Under the pieces are notes generated by a model. That model saw nothing but the letters and a program-made list of their open reading frames with translations, searched no databases and was not told where the DNA came from. DNA of 64,000 nt from Ignelater luminosus (lineage: Eukaryota > Arthropoda > Insecta > Coleoptera > Elateridae): assembly GCA_011009095.1 (NCBI GenBank), contig VTPC01091307.1:124001-188000 (forward strand), in the 5' to 3' direction. Position numbers and translations under genes: made by a program. This document shows, piece after piece, positions 12,001 to 24,123 of this stretch. Position 1 is the first letter of the stretch. Each line of letters begins with the position of its first letter.

Positions 12001-15000
12001 TCTAGAGTCCCTGGAATTCTCAAGACTCGAAACAATTTAAAGCCGAGGTTCTGAGATTTTCCACGTAAAGAAATTTATAAAAAAATTTCATACCATCCTC
12101 CAACTCTTAGTTCTTTTAACAGCAAACTCGAAAATTTGGAGACAGTATTTCTTCTCTACTTTTTCTCTGCTTGCACAAATGTACATACTACTCTATCTTC
12201 CTTTTCATTCCACCTTCTATTCTGGATTCCCACATCAAAATCTTCCTAGATTGTACAGTGCTGACCGATGCGAGTGCCACGCGCCAGTTCTAGATTACCT
12301 TTAGAGATAAACCATTTCTTAGATCAAGTCATTTAACTCTGAAATGTTGTCTAATACATTAAAGTAAGCACTGCGTCTATCGGAAACACAGGAGAATCTG
12401 CAATCTTCAATTCAAGAAGCAAACAACTGACTATCGTGTGCTAGTTCATTTACCTGTAGACTCTTTGTTTGGCTCTTGTATAGCTTGGATGACAGAGACC
12501 TAAATCTTCTCCGAAACAAACTCCAACCATGGCAGGTTAAATAAGACGCAAAATAATTATCAGGTGGTGTCTAGTCTAATCCGCATGAAAACACAAATAT
12601 ACGTGCAGACCCGCTTTGCTTTGATTCTTAACATGTCGAAAATATATTTAGCTTAAGTTAAAATTTGACACAAACTGAGCACTAAGAAGGACCCTGGCAC
12701 TATACTAGAGTTTACCAAAAGACGAAGTAATTACGTTAAAGCCGAGTGCTCAAGCTAGGTTCAAGCCGGTACAACACATGAAAGGAAAAAAAAACGTAGT
12801 GAGCGAAGACCGATGAATATTAAGCAGAGTGAAACCGGCTTAACAATTTCTTACTGCAGTCAGTAGAAATGGATTTTTGAGTGACCAGACACTGATTACG
12901 CACTTATATTACTCCGTCTGATGGTGAACCCTAGTATAGGTGCCTTTATGCTGTTTTCTTTTAGAAACAACTTTAACATTTACGTTGCATTCTGTGCCTT
13001 CTCACAGATGAGATACGCTAACACTATAGTTCCCCTAACTTATGTTTTGACTTAATACAACCTCGATCTTTACGTGGCAAGAATTGACAACAGAAATATT
13101 CATTGCCTTATGTATAAAGTTTGGAATTACAAGTTAATTATTGCAATAACATAGAAAGAGCATCAACTTTATCTTTTGCGTTAACTCGCGTTAGTTTACG
13201 TTGTGACTGACCAATAAAAAGATTTGGCGGTGCGTATCTTAGTAAAACTAAATAAGCAGAACCTATACAACAGAAAGAAAGTCAAATACATTTGGATACC
13301 AGTACTCAAATGCACCACGTTATGGTTATTATAAATAGGATCACTTTTTACATCAAGGAACGTTTTGAGAAGCAGATTTCTTGATATGATTTACTTTTGA
13401 CAAAGGATTTTTTCAAAACCTTTGAAACGCATTAATTCTACCTTAGTTATTGTGTACGAGGTTTTTCTGGCGTTGATATTTCAACTTCAGAATATCCCTA
13501 GCCTCATAGATCGATGCGTAACACTACCACAATTTGTGGACAACACTGCTGATTTAAATCTAATTAAACAACTTGGAACTCTGAGGTAATTACTTGCATC
13601 TTCATGCAAATTATTTATGGAAAACAGTTTTAAGGTCTCCCAGTGGGGCACAATAACTACAACTTTGTTTTAACATTATATACTTTTAAACTGCTGCTAA
13701 ATCATACATACTACAAGGTTTGCAAACGCCTAAACAAGATCTGATTTGGACTTGGAGGTAATCATGGTTAGAAGAATGATCGATGTTCCTATAAATTGTT
13801 TTTATACTTACAGTTAGAAAGAGACTTTGTAAATTTTAGTCATAAACAGGTGCTTTGAATCCTTGACAGACAGCTTTGTCAAACTAGCAAGCATGATTGA
13901 TGTTCTAGGGATACCCTATTTTTCTGAGAAGTTCAAGAAATCTTAACTCACTCACTGCCACTAGACCTAAATGATACCCTGAGCATATGCTATTGACCAG
14001 CATGTAACCCCGGACACCATCAATATAGTATTCAACTTGCAAAAGATTAGAACTTTCAAAGCGCTCAGGAAGAATGCGCATTTATTAAGTCATTTCGAGA
14101 ATCGCTGATTCCAAATCGTCATTGATAGCATGAATTTTTGTTTCTGTTTCCCATCTTAAACTTGTGCTTTACCTTACTTTTTGGTTCGTTCAGATGCGCA
14201 CTACTTGCAGGTTGGTTGAACAACGAACACCATATGCGAACTACAAGATAAACTATTTCCATCTGAATTGTTACAAATACGACAACGCTAGGTTAGACAT
14301 CCTCTCTCTTATTTTCATCTCTTCTTTTCAGAAGCATCATGCACAGCTGAAAAAAATCTAGAAAATCTGTGTCGTCTACTTGACACAGTTTGGTCGACTA
14401 CAGATATTATTTTGGTAACCCAATTTTGCATTATGTAGTTTTTATGGATAAATAGATCAAGCCAGAAAACGTATTACAATATCTAGCAGCAGATTCAGTT
14501 GGTAACAAACTTATCTCCAAAAAGAATATTAAAGAACCTCTTTGCTCTGGAAGTTCTAGGCCTTCCTGCATTGGCTTGCCGGCTCGTCTGTTTAACAATC
14601 TTTTTAGCGAACACTATTTTTTCGTTTCATACTTTGATGTTTATGTCTAAGGCGTGCAATATTCTAGAATTGACCCTTGTTTTCAGAGAACATAAAATAC
14701 TTGGACTCTTTTCAGTTTACTGTATATTATTACTTTTATTTTGTACGTTTACTAATTGTAGGTGTTGCCTTCTTTTGCGGTATTAAGATGGATTTCTTTG
14801 TTTCTGGTTTATTCATCTAATTGATTATGTCATAAACGAACGGTTAGAAACCAAAAAGTCAAAGATGTCTGTTACACAAACACGCAAATTCTTAATTAAA
14901 TTTTAACCTTTAATCTAGTTTATTTTAATTTATTGATTGTCCTCTTTTATACACGACTTCTTGCGTTTTAACGAAAATTATAACTTAACCATTAAGATGA

Positions 15001-15317
15001 TAACAATCATACAATAAAAACGGTTTCATTTTATTATTAATACACCGGCTTTAAACGATTTTCTGGTCTTATTTATATTTAATAACCAAAACAACCTTTT
15101 TAGAATTCAATTTTAAATATGAAATATTTTACAGGTCATGGCACCAAAAGAAGTATTAAATGAGTGGCAAATTAGACCTCAAAAACTGGTGGCACGTTAT
15201 ATAAAACGTTATCTGCAGATGAAAGGACGAATATCCTTTGAAGGACACGGCTCCATGGCTGTCAAAAGTCCACGTCGCTTCAAATTAGTACAGCAAGAAT
15301 CAGAAACATTTGAATAA
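6054..15317 (+). CDS. Uridine phosphorylase (3' exons of a spliced gene, partial)
   Basis: Uridine phosphorylase splits uridine with phosphate into uracil and ribose-1-phosphate in the cytosol (pyrimidine salvage). Three exons join in frame: 6054-6192, 6559-6752 and 15135-15317 (TAA at 15315-15317), giving the last 171 residues of a protein normally near 300. Acceptors are TTACAG, TTTTAG and TTACAG; donors are GTAAGT and GTTGGT. Landmarks are LGKIVKRPAKLDKKLV, then TSGKTMCTSDFYEG, then GQGRLDGAFCEYTE, whose Gln and Arg are the uracil-contacting pair of the family, then NIEMEA (Met-Glu at the ribose), VCVTLLDRLKGDQ, and the C-terminal EVLNEWQIRPQKLVARYIKRYL helix. Exon-exon phases agree at both junctions and there are no internal stops, so the gene looks functional. 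The exons for the first ~140 residues, including the phosphate-binding part, were not found and probably lie left of the window. The last intron is 8382 bp and contains transposons; the one before is 366 bp. Confidence 0.93.
8521..8876. repeat. Short inverted-repeat element (MITE-like) in the uridine phosphorylase intron
   Basis: The 356-bp segment starts TACAGGGTGATTCAC and ends with the reverse complement of TATAGGGTGACTCAC, a 15-bp terminal inverted repeat with two mismatches. TA at the very ends may be the target duplication. It has no coding capacity. A partial copy of the terminal motif (ACACCCTGTATAG) sits just upstream near 8402, so a second or older end may be present. Confidence 0.6.
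9213..11215 (-). mobile_element. Jockey-like non-LTR retrotransposon, 5'-truncated and broken
   Basis: On the minus strand, reading from high to low coordinates, there is the region before the reverse transcriptase (ELVSEKRRARSRYQRFRNDGD, then NTIWKATKKFKKP), then the palm start (MWKFAHIIMVPKPGKPV, ISLLQIASKPFEKLLIDRI at 10299-10514), then the catalytic core FADDTALLA and the thumb (VKYLGLHLDQKLTWQEHI, ILKPIWTYGIQLWGCA) at 9461-10066. The C-terminal tail continues in other frames to about 9370, and the 3' end is a short A-run at 9213-9222. These are signature blocks of Jockey-clade polymerases. The endonuclease and ORF1 are missing and several frameshifts separate the blocks. It lies antisense in the last uridine phosphorylase intron. 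The long plus-strand ORF at 9645-10070 is its shadow. Confidence 0.88.
11216..15134. other. Remaining intron sequence, nothing recognised
   Basis: Nearly 4 kb of moderately AT-rich intron. Several short ORFs occur but none resembles a known protein, and no terminal repeats or tandem arrays were found. It ends at the acceptor TTTTACAG before the last uridine phosphorylase exon. Confidence 0.4.
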
Positions 15318-15327
15318 TTCTTTTATT

Positions 15328-15333
15328 AATAAA
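15328..15333 (+). promoter_or_regulatory. Candidate polyadenylation signal for uridine phosphorylase
   Basis: AATAAA lies 11 bp after the stop codon. Because it is so close to the stop, later AATAAA copies near 15709 and 15747 may be used instead or as well. Confidence 0.5.
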
Positions 15334-18295
15334 TATTCATAGTTATGCGTTAAATTATTTCAATAATAATAATTAATTTTAAAACAAACGCTTTAATAAT
15401 ACTTAATAAGAAATTAATCATAAAAATTTCATTTTCTTTCTGGTTTTAATTTAAATATCTATAACGATAAGAATGTTTTATATTAATAAAAAACGAAAAA
15501 AAGAAGAAATCTCACTTAAATATGCATTAGTTAATTTTTGCACAACATAAAGTGTATTGTAGCAGTTATGAATTACATATTATAAATGGTTGATGATATA
15601 ATACTTGTGCGCCTTCAAGGTGTTCCATATTTAAATATGTATTTATTACTTAACATTTTACTACTTGATGTATCTTATTGTACAGATGCCTACCAGTCTG
15701 TCATAATTTAATAAAAATAATCTACCGCTTTAAATGTCTATTGTATAAATAAACGCATATTTAGGCTTAAAAAAACTCAACAAAACATATCATTACGAGA
15801 CCCAAAAATAATGTCAAATTTCTCAAGTTCCGGCTTATCACCACTAAATTTTAAATGTTTAGATGTCGCTTTGACATTACTATTATTATGAATTATTATT
15901 ATTATTAAATTGTTACTGTTCATAATATGGTAGAATAGTAACGTATACTTAATGTGTGTGGATACAATGCAATGTCTAATAAGTGCGGATTTTTGACAAT
16001 ATTTGGATATTCGTTAGTGAAAATTCTAGAGTTTAGACAACGATCAACACATATGGTGATACATAAAACTCAAACAGCGCCTAATTTTAAATTTACTGTT
16101 AAGTCCGTTAAGTTCTCGTGCATTGTGATATACTGAAGCGTAACTTTTAACATGCTTAGCTAGCTTTTCTTTGACAGTTGCACGAAGAAGAACGCATTAA
16201 CAACTTTAATCTTCAGTAACACATAAACACACGAAAACTTAACTTCTGTTGTTAAATTTGTAACTTTGTCGAAAACACAATTGTTATATTATTATTATTA
16301 CATAATAATATTAGAAATTTCATAGATGAATTAAGCACACTGATTGATAGCTCAATTAGATCATTTATATGTTGATGTTATATTGATGATGGCACTTGTT
16401 TTTAAGTTTTGTATTAATAAGAGAAGCTGATGATTATTAAAAAGGGTTTGTAATTGATGACAATGTTACAAAATTGTTATGTCTTTATTACTGCTTTCTA
16501 CCATCAACCAAAGTTTAATTTTTGATTTATTAATTAGTGTTTCTAGTTATAAACTATATGTTAATATACATAAACTATTTCATATTAAAGTTGATTAATG
16601 TTAGTAAAAGTTACAGCTTTGCAAGGATATTAAATAAATGTGTTATGAAAAATTCTGCGTTTCTTAATATAAAGTTCCATATGATACGGATATTCTGAAT
16701 TATGTTTCTAAAAAGCTTTCCTATGGACTTGTTTTTCAAAATGATTTCATTTTAAAATATTCGAAAATTTGACTTTTTGAACATTTCTAGATACTGCAAG
16801 ATTTAGCACTAATTATAATGCAGCATGCTAGCACGTAGATCAGTTTATTTTCTTCATTGTTCAACGTAAGAAGAACTTATTCAGATACACAACATTCTGT
16901 AGTTCTTCTTTCTAGAAACTCCCTGTAATAGATTTCTCATACATATCTTTTATAATATGAATTATCAAATTTTCAGTATGGCTTGTATGACTATATAGAA
17001 ATTGTGATAATACGAAAAACTCACAACCGATTGTGGTACAGCAGTTTAAAGCAATTAATGCAGCGTCAGAATCACCGATGGTTTACGAGTAGAGAACAAG
17101 AAAAACTCAAAGAGCACCACATGAGGATAAAACATCAGAGAACCGTTATTTTTAGGCTAATAGAATTTACAAAATCGTTCCATGCTAGAGGTCATGTATG
17201 ACTTTGGATATTTTCTATTTCTAAAACATATTCTAAAGCAAACCTCGATCTTTGTATGACTACAGAATGTCTTAGTGCTGATCTTAAGGTAGATGTGGTA
17301 ATACTTACTTTATCATTGTCATTTATTTTCATACGGTACGCTTTTTTAAGTGTTTATAACAAAAAGAAACTTGGTACGTTTAAAAATCGAATTTTCTTGG
17401 TTAATAGCTGAAAAATAAATATTAATTTATCCAAGCAATTTTCTTTGCTCAGATAAACATAATAAAATCAAGATTCTTCTTGAAAGTTAGACGTACCTAA
17501 AACCGGCGCATCGAGGAATGAGGTGGTCAGTTATCCATAGGTAAGTAAACGACTGTTTGGTTGCCAATTAAAAGCTGATCAAAACATTATTGTTTATTTA
17601 AGAATTTTCCTTAAGTAGTAGTAGTTCTGTAGTATCATGCATCGTGGTGTCGCGTGAGTTTTCAATATGGGGATGCAACTACCAAAAATTAAAAATATCT
17701 ACATATTATGATATACAACAGTACCAATTAACTAATTTTGCGATTGTGACGCATAAAACTGTACAGAAAAGCTATAGTACCTATACCTTATCTCATTTCT
17801 AGAAATCCAATCCATTTTAAATGTTTAGGGTTTTAGTTGCATGCACTGTTATACCCCAAACTTATTTATGTTAGTGTCACTATTTCTAGTTACACATTTC
17901 TCACTTGAAAATCTTCTGTCAAACGAATGTCATATGTCTAAATAGGGTTAAAATGCAGTAAATTCGTTTTTATGTGCAAATCAGTTTGATTACATATAAT
18001 ATTGAAGTAATAAACACAAAACATAAATTTTTATTTCAAATAATAAGCAAACAACAAAAGGTAACTCTATAAAATGCAAACATTTACCTTTTCTGAATGA
18101 CAATCTAACCTCTGATTTTAAATAAAAACAAATAAAAATATTGTCAACATTTCTCAATGAAAAGTTCTAGTGTTTTAAAGGTTTTGTTACCAACACAATA
18201 AAAATTTAAGAGGAATTATAGAAATAAACTATACGTAAAAAAGTAAAATAATTAGGAGACTGAAAAATTTATTTAACACATTCACTAGGGAGTTA
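15334..18295. other. Intergenic AT-rich DNA
   Basis: About 3 kb downstream of uridine phosphorylase. It includes ATT-rich low-complexity tracts near 15880-15910 and 16290-16310. The 72-codon ORF at 16983 has no family features. No gene can be supported. Confidence 0.4.
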
Positions 18296-19447
18296 GAGCT
18301 ATGAAAACAAAAAGTTGGAGAACAAATAAAATTTTATTTTTCAACGTAAAAACCATTAACACCAACACACTTATTCCAACGTTTTTTTAATAACGTTATG
18401 CCTTCGAAAAAAAATTATTTTGGTAATTGTTCAAAATACGACTCCGCAGCGTTTTGTAAGTCGTCATTCGATAAAAAGCGACGTCACAATGGTCACATGG
18501 GGCGAGGTCAGGACTGTAAGGTGGATGTTGTAATTCCTCAAAGCCGAATTCGTTGACTACTGCTTGAACAATTCGTGCTTTATGCACTCTGCAGTTATCG
18601 TGTAGAAGCAGAGTTTTCTGAGCATAATTGTAGGGTCGTTGTACACATTTCCCGTTATTGTACACCCTTTTGGCATATACTCAATTAAGAGAATCCCTAC
18701 CGCGTCCCAGAAAACTGTGGTTATTATTTTTCCGTAGAAAATTGCGTTTTCGCCCTCTTGGGAGGTAAAGAGCCCTTGTGCGCTCATTGCACGGACTCTT
18801 GTTTCGTGGGAGGGTCCCAGTGGTGTACCCAGGTCTCATCCCCAGTTACAATTCTATTGAAGAAGTTTTCATCTTGGGATAAAGCAGTCAAATTTTCCTC
18901 GCAAATTTGTCATTTACACAGTTTCTGTTCGGGACTGAGCAGCTTGGGAATCTATCGTACCGACACTTTGCTCATTCTTAAATCTTCGTGTAGAATTTTA
19001 AAAGTACTCGTTTCTGATATTCCTATTTCTCTGGCAATAACTAAAACTTTTACTCGGCGGCCAGTCTACACCAAATCTTCAACCTTGTTGATGATTTCTT
19101 CAGTTCGTGGTTCCTGAGGTCTACCACACTTTGGGTTATCATTAATGGATTCGCTGTCCCATCTGAACTGCTTGCACCAATATTTCACTTGGAAATAGGA
19201 TGAGCTATTTTCTCCATACACTGTCACCATTCTCTCGTGGATATTCTTTGGACCACTGCCTTCTTTCGACAGAAATTTTATGACGCTTCTGTGTTCAAGT
19301 TTCAAATCACTCATTTTTGCTTTTTAAAACTGATATAAAAATGCCAAATATTAAGTGATTAGAACCAAACTTGGAGATGACACTATAAAATGTCACAGAA
19401 ACTTGACAAAAGAAAATTATCTCGATAGTTTATTGTTTTCATGGCTA
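18296..19447 (-). mobile_element. Mariner remnant, second lineage
   Basis: The ends carry a degraded inverted repeat (AGCTATGAAAACAAAAAG on the left, the complement of AGCCATGAAAACAATAAA on the right), about 1.15 kb apart. A mariner transposase pseudogene fills the interior on the minus strand. The TA duplication is no longer clear on the left, so the boundaries may be off by a few bases. It differs from the elements at 1429, 31810 and 49287 in both ends and protein. Confidence 0.8.
18334..19314 (-). pseudogene. Mariner transposase pseudogene (D,D34D type)
   Basis: The start MSDLKLEHRSVIKFLSKEG at 19314 opens the N-terminal DNA-binding domain, followed by VKYWCKQFRWDSESI and GRPQEPRTEEIINKV. 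The catalytic part shows IVTGDETWVHHWDP (first Asp), GKIITTVFWDAVGILLIEYMPKG, LLLHDNCRVHKARI (second Asp) and PPYSPDLAPCD (third Asp). The protein ends ITLLKKRWNKCVGVNGFYVEK with TAA at 18334. All three Asp residues are readable, but at least three frameshifts and a stop split the gene, so it is inactive. Confidence 0.88.
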
Positions 19448-20103
19448 GGTAAATAACATAAGAAACTCCCTTATGTACAGAAGTTAAAATAATCATGTCA
19501 TTTATGGCTACTTGTAGTAGGTATTTAATTCACAAAAATTTTCCTTATCTTTTAAAATTCAGTTCAATCCTTCGATTTTCCTTAGCAAATGCATCAATAA
19601 CTTCTTTTTCAAACAATGGAAAAGGTCGTAAATTTTCCAAAACAATGTTCGCTATCTTCATCAAAGATAGTGCTGAAAGTCGCTCTTGATGCTGGGTATT
19701 TCGGAGGTAGGTCTTAATTCTCTTTAATGCGGAAAAGCATTTTTCTGCAGAAGCACTTATAACTGGAAAAGTTAAGGTAACAGTTCACTTTAGCTACCCC
19801 TAGAATTATATTCTACGGTAAAAATTCAACCTTACCAATGCACGTAAATCTATTCAGTGAATCAAAAGACACCGGCGGAAGGCCTCTCCGACGCCAAACA
19901 CTTAGAAATTAAAAAAAAACTTGGAAAATCAACGAATCTGACACTTCTCAAGCATTCTGACTGCCATGACAGCGTAATATCGCGGTGAAGTTCGTGCTGC
20001 TTTCCAACAGCGTACCAACCGAGAATACCACAAGCCAATTTCCCTAAATCAGCTGGAGGACATCGACTCCGCGCAAATATGAACGAATTCATTTCTTCAA
20101 TTC

Positions 20104-20346
20104 GGCCCCTCCCCCATAAGATTGGGGTGGAATTCTTGAAAAAAAATGATTGATTTACTACTTCTAACCTAAGCACCTCCTCGCTTCGCCCTCATCACTA
20201 GATTAGGGTGGAATTCTTGTAAAAAATGATCGATTTACTACTTCTAACCTAAGCACCTCCTCGCTTCGCCCCCATCACTAGATTAGGGTAGAATTCTTGT
20301 AAAAAATGATTGATTTACTACTTCTAACCTAAGCACCTCCTCGCTG
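20104..20346. repeat. Three 80-bp tandem repeats inside the Merlin element
   Basis: The unit contains GATTAGGGTGGAATTCTTG, an A-run, GATTTACTACTTCTAACC and AAGCACCTCCTCGCTTCGCC. The same block begins at 20161, 20241 and 20321, a period of exactly 80 bp, with only a few substitutions. The outermost copies are partial. Confidence 0.9.
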
Positions 20347-20518
20347 CGGCCCCCCACAAGACTGCAGCTTCAACTAATCTAAACACTTAAAATAGGGGTG
20401 TAATGAATAAATAAAACACATGAAGCTTTATTGTATTTAGCGTTGGCCCTTGCGTCGAATCAGGAAGTCTTTTTCAGATTGCTTTGTGGCCCTGAAAAGG
20501 GCCGTTTTGCTGGTGGCT

Positions 20519-21274
20519 CTACGACTGAGGATACAGTTCTGCGGCAGCTGAACGAAAGCGATGGATCCTGGTATCAGGATCGACCCCCTTAAACAGGAAC
20601 TCTGCCAGATAACCGACGAAGTGCTCCTTTTTCCTCCCATAACGGAAGATGGATCCCCTAGCATCCCTCCACAAACGTTCAACGTTTTGTGTGTGGACGC
20701 TAGGGTCCTCAGGGTCCACGAAGGTCATCAAGTGGTTCACTGTGAAGTGATCGAAGCCCTCAGCTTGCAGGGAGGCGTAGCCTTGCCAACAGTCGGACAC
20801 AATTGTGATGCCTGGTCGAATCCACTGCCGAATTAGGCCAACCAAAGTATCTGCAGTACGATCTGGGACAAGAAAGACTCGTTTTGAACTACGTTCAAAA
20901 CCCCCAAACATTCATTGTCCTTCAATGCGCCTTCCCCAATTGTACTTGCGTTTACCAAACATAACCAGGAAATAAAATGCTCTCTCTACCGTCAACCTCC
21001 AATCAGCAAACCACGTACCGACCCTCGCACTCTTAGACACATCGCACTTAATCTGTCGAGTTGCCCGTTTAGGACGTTCGATCACCCTCGATTTCCTGCA
21101 ACGGAACGCCCAGGTCCTCGCGTTCAGCTTCATGGCTTGTCCACACTTATGGCAATCCAGTTCTCGCCGCAGCATCCAGTGGTCAACGAGACGCTCAGGA
21201 TTGCTACAAATTACACAAGCATCAGACACGAAGATCGCAGCCTGCACACACAAGCGCCATTTTGCGAATGACAC
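20519..21274 (-). pseudogene. Merlin transposase pseudogene
   Basis: The first half (21274-20912) opens MSFAKWRLCVQAA and has a zinc-ribbon pattern (CHKCGQAM, then FRCRKSRVIE), followed by GTWFADWRLTVERAFYFLVMF. This is joined directly to GKRKYNWGRRIEGQ, so the segment holding the first catalytic Asp (IDES in the family) is gone through an in-frame deletion. A TGA then takes the place of a conserved Trp. The second half (20911-20519) reads MFGGFERSSKRVFLV, ITIVSDCWQGY with the second Asp, HFTVNHLMTFVDP, and HTQNVERLWRDAR with the catalytic Glu. The C-terminus is intact. The ISXO2-like fold is clear, but the protein cannot be active. Confidence 0.88.
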
Positions 21275-23230
21275 TAACCGTGAATAAAATTTATACGTGG
21301 GTCATGTTGCAGTAGGCGGTTGGTAGTGTGTGCAGCAACTGATTTAGTTGCCAACTTCATTGTTTCTATCGTGCAACATAACCTCAAACGTGCGTGAAAA
21401 TCGTGTTTGTTTTTCGTCGGTTTCACCAAGATTGGATAAATTTTCTTTTCCTCCGCAGGCGGAATTGTGTTCTGTGAGTAATTTTCTATCTGCTGATATT
21501 AAAAACTTGCTGTCAAAACGGCCCTTTCTTAGGGGTAGCTAAAGTAAACAATTACCAATGCCTTTTCTGGGAAATTATTAGCGATAATGTCAAATTGGGA
21601 CTGCTCAAGTAAACCCAAAAATCTCAGTGTGGATATTTCTGCAAACCGTTGACTTATGTTTAAAATTATAATATCCAGAACCTCATAAAAGACTAGCCTA
21701 TATGTTACTTTATTATTTTCTCCAGAAACAGAATTTAAACGTAGACGCTTAGTAGGTGGCATACACTCAGATACAAATTTGTCCATTCTTCTCCAAAACT
21801 GGACAAATCCATCTCTTAAATTTTAAAGGCGCTGTTTAAAATGTTTTTTTTTGTAATAGTCAATATCAGTAAGTTTCTTTTGGAGGGTATGAAATAAGTG
21901 CTGAAAAATGTCAGCAAACAATATTAAAATGAAATTAAAGTCAAAGTCACGTTATGGATTCGGGGTCTCATTCTGAATCATTGTTTTCTATTATAGATTC
22001 AATGTTTGTAAATCCTCTCTGTGTTCATTTACAGTTTCCACAATTCTACTCTGAAAATTTAAGCGAGTTGGGGCAATGTGAGGTAATCTTCTGCTCACGA
22101 ATTGGTCTAACGCAATGAGTTCGTTTAGTTGATTTGCCAAAGAAGCTCGAAAATCCAGCAAGGCTTGTAAAGAATACTTTAACTTGTTTTACAAAACTAG
22201 CTGATTGCGTTAAACTAAATTTAATTTGTGAGCATAACAATGAATAAATGTTGCTGATTTACAATGTTGGCAAAGTTTTGTTTGTAAGCCACCGTGTTTT
22301 CCTGCCTCATCGCCACAAGTTTCCCAGTGCAGTCCAAATCACCTAATACCTTAAGAGCATGTTGAAGAAACCCGTTTGCTGTTCGATCTCTATACTATAC
22401 CATCAGTGAAATGTAAAAATCTCTCTTCTACACTTCCTTTTGGACTGACATACCACACTATGCACAGTAGATAATTGAGATTTCACGCTAATATCAGATG
22501 TCTGTCCATAATTAACACTACAAAAGAAGCTTTCATTTGTTGGATCATTACTTCACCTACCGAAGAAATTAATTCATTTTGAATAGTTGACGGAACGCCC
22601 CGAAATACTGTAGAACGCGCGGCTTTCATTATGGCTTCTAAAGGAGAGCCCCTGTTTGCCAAGAAGACCAGTAGTTCCTATTAAATATTTCAGTATTTTT
22701 CTATTTTGTGTGACCTGTTCATTATACCGTTCGACGGAGAGTTTGTATTGATTACTCAACGAAAATTCTATTCGTTGGTTTTTTCCAAGTAGATGAATCT
22801 GTTTTGCACAAGCAATGTAGTTAGCTGAGTCTCCATGCCTTTTTGTAGACCTATAAATGTTATTTAGATCGTCATAGCCAAACGTATTCCAAACCGATTT
22901 TTGACGTGAGAAAAACAGACACAGTCAACAGAAAAGTTTGTCAAGTCCTTTACACCCGCAAAGCCAGTGGTCGCTTTCATAAAATTTTAATACCAAGATG
23001 TCGCACACACGACTTCAGTTTTGTTGATATCACTAAACTGGGTTTGGGCTGCCCTTCTTGTACAATTCTTAGCTTTTCCGCAAAAGGAAACGAACTAAGC
23101 GGGATTAATTTGAGTTTCTCAATTATACACTCGCAAACCGCTGCTGTACCTGTATCACTAGTCGGGGTACTGCTTCTGCTGTCTGTCATGTTGATGAGTT
23201 TTTACAGTCGCATCACCTCACCACTTAAAT

Positions 23231-24117
23231 AAACGTTCAGTAAACACCAACTACTGTAATACGTGTAAGCTCGAAAACTCTCGTTGTATTTAAGGAAATT
23301 ATTCACAAAAGAAAATGTAATGTTAAACACTAGCAGAATTTTAAGTTATTGGTACTACTTTGTTCGAAACTCACAACAAAAATGCTTATCTTGACTGCTT
23401 GACTCATACTGCAACGAGTGCAACGGTACAACGGAGAAGCCTCCAGTCCGGCTGTCTGGGGTACAATGACCTGCTGTAAACCTAGTATTGTAGGTGTGTG
23501 TGGTCGATTCGAATGCATCACATCACGGCTGTTTCGCATGCGGCTGGTGCGTGGTGAGTGGTTCTTTTCACGAGTGAGAGAGTTGACAAGGTCAACGAAA
23601 CGAAACTAAATTTAAATAGGGAAAAAATGCAAACAAAATATTTTACAAATTGTTACAGGTGAAAGGGTGGAACGTAACGTAAGCTATCAGGCATATCAGT
23701 TGGTTTTGACTAATTAACGTAATTATAATTTAAAAATTGAAGGGGATGCGACGCATCACTCGCACCCATGCAAGATTTGCCACTCATTCATGCATCAAAG
23801 GAAGTCCTATTTTCAGTCGATGTCTTAAGTTCTAGTCAAGCCCATTAATAAACTAAAATTAACCGTTGTCTCTAATTGCCAATTAAGTCGGGAGCATTCT
23901 TCTCCAACCGAAAGCTATGATCTGGGGAATCAAAGATGTAGATTCGAATCCCACGAGAGATCTAAGATTTTACTATATGTGTTGAATTGCTTCAAATATT
24001 TAATAATCAGTTGAGATACCAACTGTAAAGATTGTTATTAATTAGCTATTAATAAAAACAAGAGATATATTTGTTTTAAATCAGTTTTCAAGAAAATATC
24101 ATTTCTAAACAAAATCA
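23231..24117. other. Intergenic DNA between hAT and NRF-6 3' end
   Basis: A slightly GC-richer patch (about 23400-23600) precedes AT-rich sequence. A tRNA B-box-like GATTCGAATCC at 23941 has no matching A box or cloverleaf. No gene was recognised. Confidence 0.4.
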
Positions 24118-24123
24118 TTTATT
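24118..24123 (-). promoter_or_regulatory. Candidate polyadenylation signal for the NRF-6-like gene
   Basis: AATAAA on the minus strand, about 280 bp after the stop codon at 24401-24403. Confidence 0.4.

Larger units (their letters stand above)
19776..21556 (-). mobile_element. Merlin (IS1016-type) transposon inserted in hAT
   Basis: The ends are inverted repeats beginning GGTAA and sharing ACTTTAGCTACCCCTA exactly, 1781 bp apart. The minus strand carries an ISXO2/Merlin-type transposase. The left part holds three 80-bp tandem repeats. The hAT reading frame stops just outside one end and resumes outside the other. No matching 8-9 bp target duplication is visible, so flanking hAT sequence may have been lost, or the true ends may be slightly different. 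Confidence 0.75.
19490..23230 (-). mobile_element. hAT-family transposon remnant split by a Merlin element
   Basis: On the minus strand a hAT (zinc finger MYM-type 1-like) transposase can be followed in pieces. The N-terminus is MTDSRSSTPTSDTGTA (23189 downward), with ISTKLKSCVRHLGIKIL; a zinc-finger region reads VTQNRKILKYLIGTTGLLG near 22700; the catalytic-side block FFTSLAGFSSFFGKSTKRTH is near 22170; ISQRFAEISTLRFLGLL is near 21650. After the Merlin insertion comes the C-terminal dimerisation domain (VISASAEKCFSALKRIKTYLRNT then QERLSALSLMKIAN) at about 19780-19560. Many frameshifts and stops are present. About 60 residues expected between the halves are missing at the insertion site. The hAT terminal repeats were not located. 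Confidence 0.85.

Noticed and set aside
14164-14786. Two ORFs in the uridine phosphorylase intron as possible extra exons
   Set aside because: Exons ending at 6752 and starting at 15135 join in phase and match the family without a gap, so no exon is needed between them.
16983-17201. 72-codon ORF with basic composition
   Set aside because: No homology features, no splice context and AT-rich surroundings; a chance ORF.
20915-21271. 118-codon plus-strand ORF
   Set aside because: Antisense shadow of the zinc-ribbon half of the Merlin transposase.
23893-23962. Possible tRNA or tRNA-derived SINE
   Set aside because: Only a B-box-like GATTCGAATCC is present. No A box, acceptor pairing or anticodon arm could be built on either strand.
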